NCBI RefSeq assembly: GCF_031583025.1 | Contig: NZ_CP134062.1 | Span: forward strand, 3,162,001-3,226,000 | DNA length: 64,000 bases | Reading direction: 5' to 3' | Source: Mycobacterium sp. Z3061 | Lineage (GTDB): Bacteria > Actinomycetota > Actinomycetes > Mycobacteriales > Mycobacteriaceae | In this document: positions 13,901 through 26,596 of the stretch, piece by piece | Layout: every line of letters starts with the position of its first letter | Numbering within the stretch: position 1 is the first letter of the stretch | Position numbers and translations under genes: made by a program | The notes under the pieces: generated by a model | Databases searched by the model: none | What the model was told of the DNA's origin: nothing | Seen by the model: the letters and a program-made list of their open reading frames with translations, nothing else

Positions 13901-16900
13901 GAGGAGTTGACCCTGTTGGCCCCGCTGGTGTTACCGGCCGGCGGCGCGGTGCCGGTACAGGTCGTGGTCGCGGCGGCCGATGACACCGGTCGCCGCGGCG
14001 TCTGGGTGTATTCGGCTGCAAGGGAAGCGGATTCGTGGGTGTTGCACGCCGAGGGCATCCTCGGCCCCGGCACCCTCCGGGGCGGAGCGGACCTGTCGGC
14101 CTGGCCTCCGGTCGGCGCGCGGGCGGTCGACGTTTCGGGGGTGTACGAGCAACTGGCAGCGCGCGGCTACGGCTACGGGCGGGCGTTCCAGGGTGTGCGG
14201 GCGGTATGGCGGCGCGGACGCGAGGTCTTCGCCGAGGTAGCTGCGCCCGAAGGGGTGAACGTGCGGCGCTTCGGAATTCACCCCGCGCTACTGGATGCCG
14301 CGCTGCACGCGTGGGGACTGGTGCAGGGCGGAGAGCAGCTGGCATTGCCGTTCTCCTGGCAGGGGGTGACGCTGCATGCCGCGGGCTCGTCTCGGCTGCG
14401 AGTTCGCCTGGCACCCACCGGCGACGGTTCGGTGTCGGTGGAGCTGGCCGATTCTTCGGGCCTGCCGGTGCTGTCCGTGCGGGAGTTGGTGGTGCGCGCG
14501 GTCTCCGAGCAGGCGTTGCTGGCTGCGGCGCCGGTGGGTGCCAAACCGGGCGGCGGGCTGCTCGAGGTGATGTGGACACCGTTGCCGCACCACGGTGCTG
14601 ACGCCATGACCGTGAAGTCGGTCTGGAGGCCGCAGCCGGATGCGGACCTGCCGGGGGCGGTGTCGGATGCCGCGCACCGGGCACTGCGGGCGCTACAGGA
14701 GCATCTGAGCTCCGACGGGGTACTGGCCGTCGTGACGCATGGTGCGACAGCACTGGCCAACGAGGCAGTGTCCGACCTGGCGGGCGCGGCGGTGTGGGGC
14801 CTGGTGCGTTCGGCTCAGGCCGAGCACCCGGGCCGGATCGTGCTGATCGATTCCGACGACTCGGTGCCGGTCGGGGAGGCGCTGAGGCAAGGGGAGCCGC
14901 AACTGATCGTGCGGTCGGGCACGGTGTACGGCGCTCGACTGGTGCGCGCGTCCTCGTCGGTGCTGGAACTGCCGGAGGGCTTGTGGCGGTTGGGCGCCGG
15001 AGCCGGGGGGACGCTGGAGGAGCTGACCGCCCGGCCTTGTGAGCGGATGGAAGTGGGCGCGGGACAGGTCCGGGTTGCCGTGGGGGCGGTAGGCGTCAAC
15101 TTCCGCGATGTGATGCTGGCACTGGGTATGTATCCCGGTTCCGCGGACCTCGGGGTCGAGGGTGCCGGGCTGGTCGTGGAGGTGGGCCCCGGTGTCACCG
15201 AGTTGTCGGTCGGCGACGCCGTGATGGGTCAACTGGGCGCGGCGGCGTCCGAAGCGGTCGTGGATCAGCGGATCGTGACGGCGGTACCGGCGGGCTGGTC
15301 GTTGGCCACCGCCGCCAGCGTGCCGGTGGTGTTCTTGACGGCGCTCTACGGCCTGTCGGTGTTAGGTGGACTCCGGGCCGGTGAGCGGGTTTTGGTTCAC
15401 GCCGGTGCGGGCGGGGTAGGCATGGCCGCGATCCAGTTGGCGCGGCACTGGGGGTGCGAAGTTTTCGCCACGGCCAGCCGGGGCAAGTGGGATACGTTGC
15501 GGGCCATGGGTTTCGACGACGACCACATCGGCGATTCCCGGACCCTGGACTTCGAGGAGAAGTTCCGGGCGGTCACCGGCGGCGACGGGGTGCACGTCGT
15601 GCTCAACTCGCTGGCCGGCGAGTTCCTGGACGCGTCGTTGCGGCTGACGTCCCCGGGCGGACGGTTCCTGGAGATGGGCAAGACCGATGTCCGCGACCCG
15701 CAAGTCGTCGCAGCACAGCATCGCGGGGTTCGTTATCAGGCGTTCGACCTGTTCGAGGCCGGGCCCGACCTGATGGCGCAGATGTACGGCGAGATACTGG
15801 GACTGATGCGCGCCGGAGCGCTGAAACCCTTGCCGATCACGGTTTTCGATGTACGACGAGTGCAGCAGGCGTATCGATTCGTCAGCCAGGCCCGCCACGT
15901 GGGCAAGGTGGTGCTGACGGTGCCGAACGGGCCTGCGGGCGCGCAGTCGCCGCTTAGCGGTGCCTCGGTGGTGATCACCGGTGGTACCGGAATGGCCGGT
16001 GCGGCGGTGGCCCGGCACCTGGTGGACCGCTACGGAGTGGCGCATGTGGTGCTGGTCAGCCGCTCCGGTCGACGGGCCGACGGTGCGGACGAACTGGTGG
16101 CCGCCCTGGAACAGGCCGGGGCGCAGGTGACGGTCGCGGACTGCGACATCACCGACCGGGCCGCCACCGCCGCGATGCTCGAACAGATACCGGATGAGTT
16201 CCCCTTGAAGGGCGTGTTCCATGCGGCCGGCGTCACCGACGACACGGTCATCACCTCGTTGACCCCCGAGCGGCTCGACGCGGTACTCCGGGTCAAAGTG
16301 GACGGTGCGTGGAATCTGCACGAGCTCACCCGCCGGTCGAATCTGGTTGCTTTCGTGACGTTTTCGTCGCTCGCCGGCATCGTCGGCAGTCCGGGGCAGG
16401 GCAACTACGCCGCGGCCAACGCCTTCCTGGACGGGCTGGCGAGCTATCGCCGCGAACAGGGTCTCCCCGCCAACTCGATCGCGTGGGGCCTGTGGGAAGA
16501 GGTCAGCGCGCTGACCCGTCACCTCGGCGAGCGTGACCTTGCCCGGATGAAGCAGGTCGGATTGTCGCCCCTGCCGACCGACCAGGCACTCGCGTTGCTC
16601 GATGCCGCCCTGCTCGCCGATCACCCGGTGGCCGTGGCCGCCCGGCTGAACACGACCGCCCTGACCAGCGAGGCCGACCTGCCGCCGCTCTGGCATGAGC
16701 TGGTCACCCGCCCCAGCCGGCGCGTCATCGATGCCGCCGACACCTCCGCGGCGGCCGCCGGCATGGTGGAGCGGTTGCATACGCTACCGCCCGAGCAACG
16801 TCAGCGGGCCCTGACCGAGTTGATATCAACAAGCGCCGCAACGGTTCTGGGCCACAGCAGTGCCGTCGACATCGACGGCCAGCGGGCCTTCCAGGAACTC

Positions 16901-17266
16901 GGGTTCGACTCACTGACCGCCGTCGAGCTGCGTAACCGCCTCAAGGCCGCGACCGGGCTGACGCTGTCGCCCACCCTGATCTTCGACTACCCGACCCCCG
17001 CCGCGCTGGCCGAATACCTGGCGGATCAGCTGGCCACCAGTGCGCCGGCACCCAGCGAGCAGCCGAACCCGTTGGACCGCTTCAACGACATCAGCACCGA
17101 GCTCGACGCCCTGGTCCACCAACCCGAGTTGACCGCCGACGAGAAAGCCCAGATCGCCACCAAGCTGCGCGCCCTCGTCGCCGACCTGACGTCGGCCCAC
17201 GACCAATCCGCGAGTATCAGCAGCAGCGAGCTCGCGGCACTTCTCGACGACGACTTCACCCCGTAG
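10970..17266 (+). CDS. pks8: Modular type I polyketide synthase, KS-AT-DH-ER-KR-ACP (intact Pks8/Pks17)
   Basis: A 2098-residue fully reducing module with the same domain order as its upstream neighbour. It has a coiled-coil docking region (1-32), KS with catalytic Cys202, AT with GHSVGE near 644 and HAFH near 743, DH near 947 ([10 protein letters not shown]), ER near 1477 ([10 protein letters not shown]), KR near 1667 ([10 protein letters not shown]) and ACP near 1977. HAFH predicts malonyl-CoA. In M. tuberculosis H37Rv the corresponding protein is split into Pks8 and Pks17; here the frame is continuous through all six domains. The gene starts 17 bp after pks7. Long stretches of near-identity with pks7 DNA, for example around the KS active site and the ER, suggest duplication or gene conversion. 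Confidence 0.95.
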   Translation: MDATKQVDYLKRLTADLRRTRRRLSELEERLSEPVAVVGMSCRYPGGADSPEALWQLLIDGRDGVADFPADRGWDVEGMYDPDPDALGKTYTRRGSFLQDAGDFDAGFFGIGPNEALAMDPQQRVLLEVSWEALERAGIDPTSLRGSATGVFAGVIHAGYGGEVKGELEGYGLTGSTLSVASGRVAYVLGLEGPAVSVDTACSSSLVALHLAAQSLRSGECDLALVGGVTVMATPGGFVEFSRQRALAADGRCKAYAAAADGTSWAEGAGVLVVERLADAQRLGHEVLAVVRGSAVNQDGASNGLTAPNGPSQQRVIRAALASARLGVADVDVVEGHGTGTMLGDPIEAQAILATYGQDRQEPLWLGSIKSNLGHSSAAAGVAGVIKMVLAMRHGVMPKTLHVDAPTPHVDWSAGAVSLLTEARPWPAPGRPRRAGVSSFGISGTNAHVILEQAPAPEVVAPEPFTGPVPWVLSARSPAALANQARRLLAHIRSDAEVRPLDVGWSLVSTRSLFEHRAVVVGTERAQFQEALAGLAAGQPSRDVVVGRTRPVGQTAFVFPGQGAQYLDMGRALHERFPVFAKAFDAATDALNGHLRLPLQQVIWGTDAALLESTEFAQPALFAVEVALAALLQSWDVVPDLVLGHSVGEIAAAHVAGVFSLEDAARLVAVRGRLMAALPAGGVMVAVAASEAEALAELGPGAGIAAVNAAESVVVSGEQAAVDAAVQALAARGRRVHRLAVSHAFHSALMEPILTEFAAALAGMAVSPPRISLLSNVSGQLAGPGYGSADYWAEHVREPVRFADSVRLAESLGAKVFVEVGPSGGLMTLAEQSLAAEPVAATLLVKDRPEVDSLLVALGRLFTAGVGVQWREAFAGLGAQRVALPTYGFARQHFWLAELGVGPAQLATVGLAGSGHPLLGVVVERPDVGGVVLSGSLSPAVQGWLADHVVSGVVLYPGAGFVELVLRAGDEAGAPVIEELTLLAPLVLPAGGAVPVQVVVAAADDTGRRGVWVYSAAREADSWVLHAEGILGPGTLRGGADLSAWPPVGARAVDVSGVYEQLAARGYGYGRAFQGVRAVWRRGREVFAEVAAPEGVNVRRFGIHPALLDAALHAWGLVQGGEQLALPFSWQGVTLHAAGSSRLRVRLAPTGDGSVSVELADSSGLPVLSVRELVVRAVSEQALLAAAPVGAKPGGGLLEVMWTPLPHHGADAMTVKSVWRPQPDADLPGAVSDAAHRALRALQEHLSSDGVLAVVTHGATALANEAVSDLAGAAVWGLVRSAQAEHPGRIVLIDSDDSVPVGEALRQGEPQLIVRSGTVYGARLVRASSSVLELPEGLWRLGAGAGGTLEELTARPCERMEVGAGQVRVAVGAVGVNFRDVMLALGMYPGSADLGVEGAGLVVEVGPGVTELSVGDAVMGQLGAAASEAVVDQRIVTAVPAGWSLATAASVPVVFLTALYGLSVLGGLRAGERVLVHAGAGGVGMAAIQLARHWGCEVFATASRGKWDTLRAMGFDDDHIGDSRTLDFEEKFRAVTGGDGVHVVLNSLAGEFLDASLRLTSPGGRFLEMGKTDVRDPQVVAAQHRGVRYQAFDLFEAGPDLMAQMYGEILGLMRAGALKPLPITVFDVRRVQQAYRFVSQARHVGKVVLTVPNGPAGAQSPLSGASVVITGGTGMAGAAVARHLVDRYGVAHVVLVSRSGRRADGADELVAALEQAGAQVTVADCDITDRAATAAMLEQIPDEFPLKGVFHAAGVTDDTVITSLTPERLDAVLRVKVDGAWNLHELTRRSNLVAFVTFSSLAGIVGSPGQGNYAAANAFLDGLASYRREQGLPANSIAWGLWEEVSALTRHLGERDLARMKQVGLSPLPTDQALALLDAALLADHPVAVAARLNTTALTSEADLPPLWHELVTRPSRRVIDAADTSAAAAGMVERLHTLPPEQRQRALTELISTSAATVLGHSSAVDIDGQRAFQELGFDSLTAVELRNRLKAATGLTLSPTLIFDYPTPAALAEYLADQLATSAPAPSEQPNPLDRFNDISTELDALVHQPELTADEKAQIATKLRALVADLTSAHDQSASISSSELAALLDDDFTP

Positions 17267-17272
17267 GCCGCC

Positions 17273-20200
17273 GTGCAACCGACTGACATCGCCATCATCG
17301 GTGTTGCGTGCAGATTCCCGGGGGCCGCCAACCCGCGCGAGTTCTGGACGCTGCTGCGCGAGGGACGTGAGGTCATCGAACCCCTCTCTGAGGTAGCCGA
17401 TTTCGATGCCGAGTTCTTCAACCTGTCGCCCCGCGAAGCCAGTGCGATGGATCCGCGGCAACGACTTGCCCTGGAGCTGACCTGGGAACTGTTCGAAGAC
17501 GCGTTCCTGGTGCCCGACAGGCTGCGTGGTGAGCAGATCGCCGTCTACCTCGGGGCGATGAGCGACGACTACGCGCTGCTGACGGTGCGGCCGGGCAGCG
17601 AACCGGTCGACCACCATGCCTTCGCCGGACTGAGCCGCGGGATGATCGCAAACCGGGTCTCGTATGTCTTCGGCGTGCGCGGGCCCAGTATGACCGTGGA
17701 CTCCGGTCAATCGTCATCCCTCGTTGCGATCCACGAAGCCTGCGCGGGTCTGCGGGCGGGCGATTACACCATGGCGATCGCCGGTGGCATTCATCTCAAC
17801 CTGGCGGCCGAATCCGCGCTATTGGAGCGGGAATTCGGTGCGCTGTCGCCGTCCGGGCACACGTACGCATTCGACCGGCGGGCCGACGGATACGTGCGCG
17901 GTGAGGGTGCCGGCCTGGTCCTGCTCAAGCCACTCAGCGACGCCGTGCGCGACGGCAACCGCATCCACGCCGTCATCTCGGGCAGCGCCGTCGGCAATGC
18001 CGGGTACGGCGGAGCCGGTCTGACCGTGCCCTCGGTCGCCGCCGAGGCAGACGTCATCCAGCGGGCGCTGGCCGGCGCCGGCCTCAGCCGCGGCGACATC
18101 GATTACGTCGAAGCTCATGGAACCGGAACTCAGGTCGGTGACCCGGTGGAGGCCAGAGCCCTGGGTGCGGTTTTCGGCGCGGCTCACCCGGTGGCTATCG
18201 GGTCCGTCAAGACGAACATCGGCCACACCGGCGCCGCGGCGGGAGTGGCCGGCCTGATCAAAACGGTGTTGTCCATCGAAAAAGGTTTCATTCCAGCAAG
18301 TCTCAACTTCGCTACGCCTGGCCTCGAGCTGGCGGCGCTGGGCCTGCGCGTCAATGACACGCTGACACAGTGGGGGTCCGCGCCCCGCCGCGCCGGGGTC
18401 TCGTCGTTCGGTATGGGCGGCACCAATGCCCACGTGATCGTGGAGCAGTCTCCCGTCTCGGAACCGGCCGCGGCGGCGCCCGCTGACGCCGTGAGCGTGC
18501 CCTGGGTGCTCAGCGCGCGCTCGCCCGAGGCGCTGGCCAATCAGGCGGGTCGCCTTGCCGCCCACGCCGGCGGGCGCGGGATCGCCGACGTGGGTTGGTC
18601 TTTGGCGACCACCCGCACGCAATTCGGGCATCGGGCCGTCGTGGTCGGCTCCGGCGGCGAACAGATTTCGGCGGCGCTGTCCGGTCTGGCTTGCGGCGCA
18701 ACGGGATCGGGTTCGGTGGTCGGCCGGGCCGGGGTGCCGGGCAAGACGGTTTTCGTCTTTCCCGGCCAGGGCTCGCAGTACCTGGGTATGGGCCGGCAGC
18801 TCCACGACCGGTTCCCGGCGTTCGCGACCGCTTTCGACGAGGTCGTCGCCGCCCTGGACTCACACCTGACATCGCCGCTGCGACAGGTGATCTGGGGCCG
18901 CGACCAGACGTTGCTGCAGAGTACCGAGTTCGCCCAGCCGGGCTTGTTCGCGGTACAGCTGGCCACGTCCGCGCTGTTGCACTCCTGGGGGGTGAGGCCG
19001 GACGTGGTGCTGGGTCACTCGGTAGGGGAGATCGCCGCCGCCCACCTGGCCGGGGTGTTGACCCTGCCGGACGCCGCGCGGCTGGTGGCTCTTCGCGGCC
19101 GGTTGATGGCCGGGCTGCCCGAGGGTGGGGTGATGGTCGCGGTTGCCGTCGGTGAAGCGGAGGTGGCGCCGCTGCTGGGGGAGGGCGTCAGCCTGGCGGC
19201 CGTGAACGCACAGGACGCCGTGGTTCTCTCCGGACCGCAGGCCGCGGTCGGCGCGGTGGCAGAGCGCTTGGCGGCGCAGGGCCGTCGGGTACAGCGGCTT
19301 GCGGTGTCGCATGCGTTTCACTCGGTCCTGATGGAGCCGGTCCTCGATGATTTCCTGACGTCCCTCGCCGGCCTCACCGTCTCGGAGCCGCGAATCAGCT
19401 TGATCTCCAACGTCACCGGCGAGCCGGCCGTCGGCGGTTACGGGTCTGCGCGGTACTGGGTCGATCATGTGCGCAGACCGGTGCGGTTCGCCGACGGACT
19501 CAGGGCGGCAGCCGGTCTGGGCGGCGGCACGTTCGTCGAGGTGGGCCCGGCCGCCGGTCTGACGGCCGACCAGGACGCCTCGGTTCTCACTTTGACGGAC
19601 TCTCTCGCCGAGGCCGAGGTCGATGCCGTTCTCACCGCGGCCGCGAAACTGTTCACCAGCGGAGTCGACGTGCACTGGGCCGCCACGTTCGACGGGTTGG
19701 AACCGCGGCGGGTAGACCTACCGACGTACGGGTTCGCGCGGCGACGCTTCTGGTTGGGCACCGCGGACCCCACCCCGGTCGCGGCCCCCGATGCAGAGCG
19801 GCTGCACGACCTCGATCCGGAAGATCGGCGTCGCCGGCTCGTCGAGTTGGTATGCCACCACGCGGCGGTCGTGCTGGGACACACCGGCCGCGGCGACATC
19901 GAAGCCGGCCGGGCCTTCGAAGACCTCGGCTTCACCTCGATGAGCGGTGTTGAACTGCGTAACCGCCTGAAAACCGAGAGCGTTTTGGCTGGATTGTCAC
20001 TATCGCGCACCCTGATTTTCGACTATCCCACCCCAATCGCGCTGGCCGCCTATCTGGCGCAACAACTGTCAGGCGACAGCCACGCCGAATCCGGTGACGC
20101 CGGGATTTGGTCGTTACTGCACACGATTCCAATCAGCGAGCTACGCCGCACCGGATTACTCGACAAACTGCTTATGCTCGCCGGAAATCCGGAAAACACG

Positions 20201-20296
20201 ACGTCAGAAGTGGTAGACAGCGATGAGGTAATCGACTCGCTGAGCCCGGACGCGCTAATCGCGATGACCCTGGACGGCGAGGATGATAATGGCTGA
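17273..20296 (+). CDS. pks9: Type I PKS loading-type protein, KSQ-AT-ACP (Pks9-like)
   Basis: A 1007-residue protein with KS (about 1-415), AT (about 485-790; GHSVGE and HAFH, hence malonyl-CoA) and ACP (DLGFTSMSGVELRNRL, near 885). The KS active-site Cys is replaced by Gln146 (VDSGQSSS), while both His motifs (EAHGTGT, KTNIGHTG) are kept. Cys-to-Gln is the hallmark of KSQ domains, which decarboxylate ACP-bound malonyl to make a starter instead of condensing. Consistent with a loading role, the KS begins at residue 4 with no N-terminal docking helix, and a helical C-terminal tail could dock to another module. GTG start, 6 bp after pks8. M. tuberculosis Pks9 has similar length. Confidence 0.92.
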   Translation: MQPTDIAIIGVACRFPGAANPREFWTLLREGREVIEPLSEVADFDAEFFNLSPREASAMDPRQRLALELTWELFEDAFLVPDRLRGEQIAVYLGAMSDDYALLTVRPGSEPVDHHAFAGLSRGMIANRVSYVFGVRGPSMTVDSGQSSSLVAIHEACAGLRAGDYTMAIAGGIHLNLAAESALLEREFGALSPSGHTYAFDRRADGYVRGEGAGLVLLKPLSDAVRDGNRIHAVISGSAVGNAGYGGAGLTVPSVAAEADVIQRALAGAGLSRGDIDYVEAHGTGTQVGDPVEARALGAVFGAAHPVAIGSVKTNIGHTGAAAGVAGLIKTVLSIEKGFIPASLNFATPGLELAALGLRVNDTLTQWGSAPRRAGVSSFGMGGTNAHVIVEQSPVSEPAAAAPADAVSVPWVLSARSPEALANQAGRLAAHAGGRGIADVGWSLATTRTQFGHRAVVVGSGGEQISAALSGLACGATGSGSVVGRAGVPGKTVFVFPGQGSQYLGMGRQLHDRFPAFATAFDEVVAALDSHLTSPLRQVIWGRDQTLLQSTEFAQPGLFAVQLATSALLHSWGVRPDVVLGHSVGEIAAAHLAGVLTLPDAARLVALRGRLMAGLPEGGVMVAVAVGEAEVAPLLGEGVSLAAVNAQDAVVLSGPQAAVGAVAERLAAQGRRVQRLAVSHAFHSVLMEPVLDDFLTSLAGLTVSEPRISLISNVTGEPAVGGYGSARYWVDHVRRPVRFADGLRAAAGLGGGTFVEVGPAAGLTADQDASVLTLTDSLAEAEVDAVLTAAAKLFTSGVDVHWAATFDGLEPRRVDLPTYGFARRRFWLGTADPTPVAAPDAERLHDLDPEDRRRRLVELVCHHAAVVLGHTGRGDIEAGRAFEDLGFTSMSGVELRNRLKTESVLAGLSLSRTLIFDYPTPIALAAYLAQQLSGDSHAESGDAGIWSLLHTIPISELRRTGLLDKLLMLAGNPENTTSEVVDSDEVIDSLSPDALIAMTLDGEDDNG

Positions 20297-20357
20297 CAAC
20301 AGGTGCTGCGAACAAATGTTTCTCACATAATAAGACAAGTGTCGAATATCACCGTCT

Positions 20358-20386
20358 TTGCGGCATTGCGGAAAGCGAACTAAACT
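20358..20386 (+). promoter_or_regulatory. Probable sigma-A type promoter of pks11
   Basis: TTGCGG (20358-20363), a 17-bp spacer and TAAACT (20381-20386) lie 62 bp before the pks11 start, inside a locally AT-richer gap of 152 bp. The match in both hexamers and spacing to the sequence in front of pks10 suggests the two type III PKS genes share regulation. Confidence 0.5.
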
Positions 20387-20448
20387 CCGGAATTTGGGAG
20401 TCTTTTCGGGGTGGGCCGTCCGACGAGTAACTGAATGAGGCAGGGTCA

Positions 20449-21510
20449 ATGAGCGTCATCGCCGGGGTCTTCGGTGCGTTGCCACCACACCGATACAGCC
20501 AGAGTGAGATCACCGATCTGTTCGTCGAGTTCCCGGGGCTGAAGGAGCACGAAGAGATCGTTCGGCGGCTGCACAAGTCCGCCAAGGTGAACAATCGCCA
20601 CTTCGTGCTGCCGCTGGAGCGCTACCCGTCCCTCAACGACTTCGGCGATGCCAACGAGATCTTCATCGACAAGGCCGTTGACCTCGGCATCGAGGCCTTG
20701 ATGGGTGCTCTCGACGAGGCGGGACTGCAGCCGCAGGACATCGACATGATCGCCACCACCACGGTCACGGGTGTCGCCGTTCCGTCGCTGGACGCGCGTA
20801 TCGCGGGGCGGCTCGGGCTGCGTCCCGACGTTCGCCGGATGCCGCTGTTCGGCCTGGGCTGTGTGGCCGGCGCGGCGGGCGTGGGGCGCCTGCACGACTA
20901 CCTGCGCGGTGCTCCCGACGGCGTCGCGGTGCTGATCTCCGTCGAACTGTGCTCGCTGACCTACCCGGCGGTCCAACCCACGGTCTCCGGCCTGATCGGA
21001 ACGGCACTGTTCGGTGACGGCGCCGCCGCCGTCGTCGCGGTCGGTGACCGCCGCGCCGAACAGATTCGGGCCACCGGACCCACCATCATCGATTCCCGTA
21101 GCCGCCTGTACCCCGAATCGCTGGACATCATGGGCTGGGACGTCGGATCGCACGGCCTGCAACTGCGGCTGTCCCCGGACCTCACCGGCCTGATCGAAGC
21201 GCACCTGCCGTCCGACGTCGACGGATTCCTCGCCCTGCACGACCTGACCCGCGATGACATCGGCACCTGGGTGAGCCACCCGGGAGGACCGAAGGTGATC
21301 GACGCGATCACCAGCTCGCTGGAGCTCGCCCCGGAAGCGCTCGAGCTGACCTGGCGTTCCCTCGGCGAGATCGGCAATCTGTCCTCGTCGTCGGTGCTGC
21401 ATATCCTGCGCGACACCATCGAGAAGCGGCCGCCCAGTGGGAGCCCCGGGTTGATGTTGGCGATGGGTCCCGGGTTCTGCGCCGAACTCGTGCTACTGCG
21501 CTGGCACTGA
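20449..21510 (+). CDS. pks11: Type III polyketide synthase (Pks11-like)
   Basis: A 353-residue paralogue of the enzyme at 3625-4686, collinear over its full length, with the same catalytic residues (Cys138 in [10 protein letters not shown], His277 in SHPGGPK, Asn310 in GEIGNLSS). In M. tuberculosis, Pks11 has been linked to methylated alkylpyrones. The two type III enzymes bracket the three type I proteins, so they may accept products of those modules as starters; that is inference. The start is ATG with GAGGCAGGG upstream. The 3' end overlaps the convergent P450 gene by 18 bp. Confidence 0.94.
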   Translation: MSVIAGVFGALPPHRYSQSEITDLFVEFPGLKEHEEIVRRLHKSAKVNNRHFVLPLERYPSLNDFGDANEIFIDKAVDLGIEALMGALDEAGLQPQDIDMIATTTVTGVAVPSLDARIAGRLGLRPDVRRMPLFGLGCVAGAAGVGRLHDYLRGAPDGVAVLISVELCSLTYPAVQPTVSGLIGTALFGDGAAAVVAVGDRRAEQIRATGPTIIDSRSRLYPESLDIMGWDVGSHGLQLRLSPDLTGLIEAHLPSDVDGFLALHDLTRDDIGTWVSHPGGPKVIDAITSSLELAPEALELTWRSLGEIGNLSSSSVLHILRDTIEKRPPSGSPGLMLAMGPGFCAELVLLRWH

Positions 21511-22781
21511 CTCGCGCACGTGCACTGTCAGGCCCGGCTTGGGACTGAGTGAGGCGAAGTTCGCGGCCCGAATGCGCTGGCCAGGCAGCTCCAGGGTGGT
21601 CCGCGCGACCAGCCGGGCCAGCATCACCGTCATCTCGGTGATGGCCATCACCGAGCCGATGCACCGGTGCAGGCCGCCGCTGAACGGAATGAACTCGTGC
21701 GGCGCGGGTTTGCGGTAGTCCGGCGCGCTCGGGTCCCACCGCTGCGGACGGAATTGCGTTGGCTGCGGCCATAATTCGGGAATCCGGTGGGTGACGTAGG
21801 CGCTGAAGATGATCATCCGGCCCGCCGGGATCCGATGTCCGTCGAATCGCAACTCGCGCACCACCCGACGGGCGGAGATGACCCCCGGTGGGTACAGCCG
21901 AAGTGTTTCGTGCACAACGCCGTTGAGGTAGGTCAGAGCGGGCAGGTCAGCCGCCGTCGGCACCCCGCCAGTCAGCACCCGGTCGAGTTCGGCGGCGGCA
22001 GTTGCCCAGGCGCCGGGCACCGTCAGCAGCAGGTAGGCGGCCCACGCCAGCGCGCCACTCGTGGTTTCAAAACCCGCCGTGATCATCGACACGATCTGGT
22101 CGCGAATCTCATTGTCGGACAGCGTCTGCCCTTCATCAGATCGGCCCTGCAACAGGGTCGTCAGCAGGTGGTCGTCAGGTCGTGGCCGGGCGCGGGCATC
22201 GGCGATCTCGGCGTCCATCAACTCGTCGATCCGAGCGCGCGCGGCCATCGCGCGTCGCCAGCCGGGGGAGTTGAGCCGTCGTTGCACGGTCATCACCTGG
22301 GGCAGGTGGTGGGTCAGGTCCAGCAGCGGCTGCAGCTGGGCGCCAAGGAAATCCGAATGCGCCGCCATCCGGGAACCGAACAGGCTCTCCGCGGTACTGC
22401 GCCGCACCGCTGAGCGGAATTGCTGGTAAATGTCCAGGCGTTGGCCGGGACGCCAGTCGTCGATCATGGCGTCCACGGAGCGCACCATGGTCTGCACGTA
22501 TTCCTGAACCTGCCGGTGGCGCAGCCCCGGTGCCACGACGCTGCGCCGGCGGCGGTGGTCTTCGCCGTCGCTGACGATCAGCGCGGTCGGCCCGTCAACC
22601 GGCGCCAGCGTCTCGAAGGTCTCCCGCCAGCTGAACGCATCGGCGTTGGCGAACACGAACTTGTTCGCCTCCGGCCCAAGCAGATAGACGAAGCCACGGC
22701 TGCCCATGCCGGCGTTGATCACCGGGCCCCGGCGCCGGTATGCCGCCAGCAACGCCTCACCGGGCGGGTAGGAGACCGGCT

Positions 22782-22785
<4 letters not shown>
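21493..22785 (-). CDS. cyp139: Cytochrome P450 CYP139 family
   Basis: A 430-residue P450. The I-helix oxygen-activation motif (AGFETTS), the K-helix ExxR (ETLR) and the haem-binding loop ([10 protein letters not shown], thiolate Cys375) are all present, so the enzyme should be active. CYP139 genes are found beside PKS genes in slow-growing mycobacteria, which makes oxidation of the local polyketide the likely role. I chose the ATG at 22785 because it overlaps the stop of the ABC-F gene by four bases (ATGA); an upstream start would extend into that gene. It is convergent with pks11. Confidence 0.93.
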
Positions 22786-24557
<1,772 letters not shown>

Positions 24558-24636
24558 TGGGCTGAGGCTACCGGCTTCGTTGCCGCATGGACTGGTTCGT
24601 CACCTCAGCGAGGTCGATTTGGCCGGTGGCGACGCG

Positions 24637-26596
24637 TCACAGTTTTCCGGTGGTACCGGGCAGTCCTCCGGGTATACCGCCGGCCCCGGCAATGGCATTG
24701 GCGAGAATAGCTGCGAACGCGTCACCGCCATTGCCGCCAAAGCCGCCGGTTACGCCGTCGGTGCCGCCGTCGCCGCCCTTGCCGCCGATAGAGGTTCCGG
24801 TTCCGTAGTTGTAGGCGGTGCCGCCGATTCCGCCATCACCACCGGTACCGGTTCCGGTGGCGTTGCCGCCCCGGCCGCCGAAGCCGCCGGTGGCGCTGGC
24901 GGTCGAGGCGCTGTTCTCGATTTCCGCGGAACCGCCCCACCCGCCGTCGCCGCCGTAACCGGTGGTGCCGGTGCCGCCCGCCCCTCCGGTGCCGGCGATG
25001 GCGTTTCCGGTTCCAGCGGTGAACGCATAGCCGCCGCTGCCGCCTTCCCCGCCGTTGGTGCCGCCACCGCCGGACCCGGCATCGCCGCCGGTGGCGGTGG
25101 CCGCAGAGGTGCTGTTCCGGACCCACCCGGCGCCGCCGCTGCCGCCAATGCCACCGGTTCCGCCGGCGCCGCCGGTGCCGTTCACGCCGTCGCTACCGAT
25201 GGCGTCTCCGGTTCCGTAGTTGAACGCGTTACCGCCGCGGCCACCCGGGCCGCCGGTAAAGCCGGTGCCGCCGGCTCCGGGGGTTGCCGCCGATGGCATC
25301 TCCGGAGCCGTAGTTGACCGCGTGACCGCCCCACCCGCCCGCACCGCCGGTGCCGCTTGTGGCGCTGCCGCCGGCGCCGCCGAGACCGCCGACGGCGTCA
25401 GCATTCGAGGTGGTGCTGTCGATGTAGGCGCGGCCGCCGTCACCGCCGTTGCCGCCGTCACCGGTTGTCCCGTCGCCGCCCGCCCCGCCGGCGCCGGGGG
25501 CAAGGTGTCCGGTTCCCTGCGTGAGCGCCTCTCCGCCGTGCCCGCCGTCGCCGCCGGTGGTGCCGTCGCCACCGGACCCGCCGTTGCCGCCGGTGGCGGT
25601 ACCCGAAGCGACGCTGACGCTGTCACCGCCGTCGCCCCCGGCACCGCCGGCACCGCCGTTGCCGTTGCTGCCGTTCGCCCCGTTGGCGCCGTGGGCCTGT
25701 CCGGTTCGCATGACGATCGCGTCGCCACCGGCGCCGCCCGCGCCGCCGTTATAGCCGGCGCCGCCCGCCCCGGGGGCGCCACCAATGGCGTCTCCGGTCC
25801 CGGAGGTTTCCGCGAAGCCGCCCCGGCCTCCATACCCACCGGTGCCGGTGCCACCGGTGGCGTCACCGCCGGCTCCGCCGTGGGCGCCGACAGCGGTGAC
25901 CGTCGAGGCGCTGTTATCGATCTGCGCACCACCGCCGGTGCCACCGCCGCCACCGTGACCGGTGGTGCCGGTTCCGCCGTCTCCGCCGGTGCCGGGGCTG
26001 ACGTGGCCGATTCCTCGCGTGAACGCATTAGCACCGTTGCCGCCACGACCGCCGGTGGCGCCGTCGCCGCCGGCCCCTCCGTTTCCACCCCGCCCGAACA
26101 ACCCGGCTGACCCGCCGGCCCCACCATTACCGCCGGCCGCCCCGGATCCACCATTGCCGCCGCTGCCCCACAACCATCCGCCGTCGCCTCCCCTGCCGCC
26201 GGTGCCGGCCGCGCCGTCGGCGCCGTCGCCGATCAGCGCGCGTCCCGTGAGGAGCTCGCTGGGGGCGTTGATGAAGTCCAGGGTGGCCTGCTCGATCTGC
26301 TGCAGCAGGTTTCCGTTCGCGGCCTCCGCGACGGCGTAGGTGGTGCCACCAGACGCCAGGAGCTGGGCGAACCGCTCCCGGAACAGCTCCACCTCGACGC
26401 TCACCGCGCGGTACTGCTCAGCGTGGTCGGCGAACAGCGCCGCGATGGCCGCCGAGACCTCGTCAGCGGCCGCCGGCAGCAGATTCACCGTCGGGACGAC
26501 CGCCTGGGCGTTCGCCGCGCCGAGGGCCGAACCGATCCTCGACACGTCGTTCGCCGCCGCTGCCAATACGTCGGGTGCTGCAAACAGGAAGGACAT
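24637..26596 (-). pseudogene. PE_PGRS gene with one frameshift
   Basis: The gene reads leftward from ATG 26596. A PE domain of about 100 residues (MSFLFAAPDVLAAAANDV to AVAEAANGN) and the usual linker ([20 protein letters not shown]) precede a long Gly-Gly-X/Asn repeat region. The frame breaks at a run of five G on the plus strand (25279-25283). Past that point the PGRS pattern continues in another frame to a stop at 24637 (ending PGTTGKL). Removing one base from the run restores one protein of about 650 residues. PE_PGRS proteins are surface or secreted proteins of pathogenic slow growers. The break may be a true mutation, a phase-variable tract or a sequencing error. Confidence 0.85.

Noticed and set aside
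24637-26200. Short repeated units in PGRS DNA considered as a CRISPR array
   Set aside because: Repeats are 9-bp coding units with no regular spacer of 30-40 bp and no cas genes nearby.
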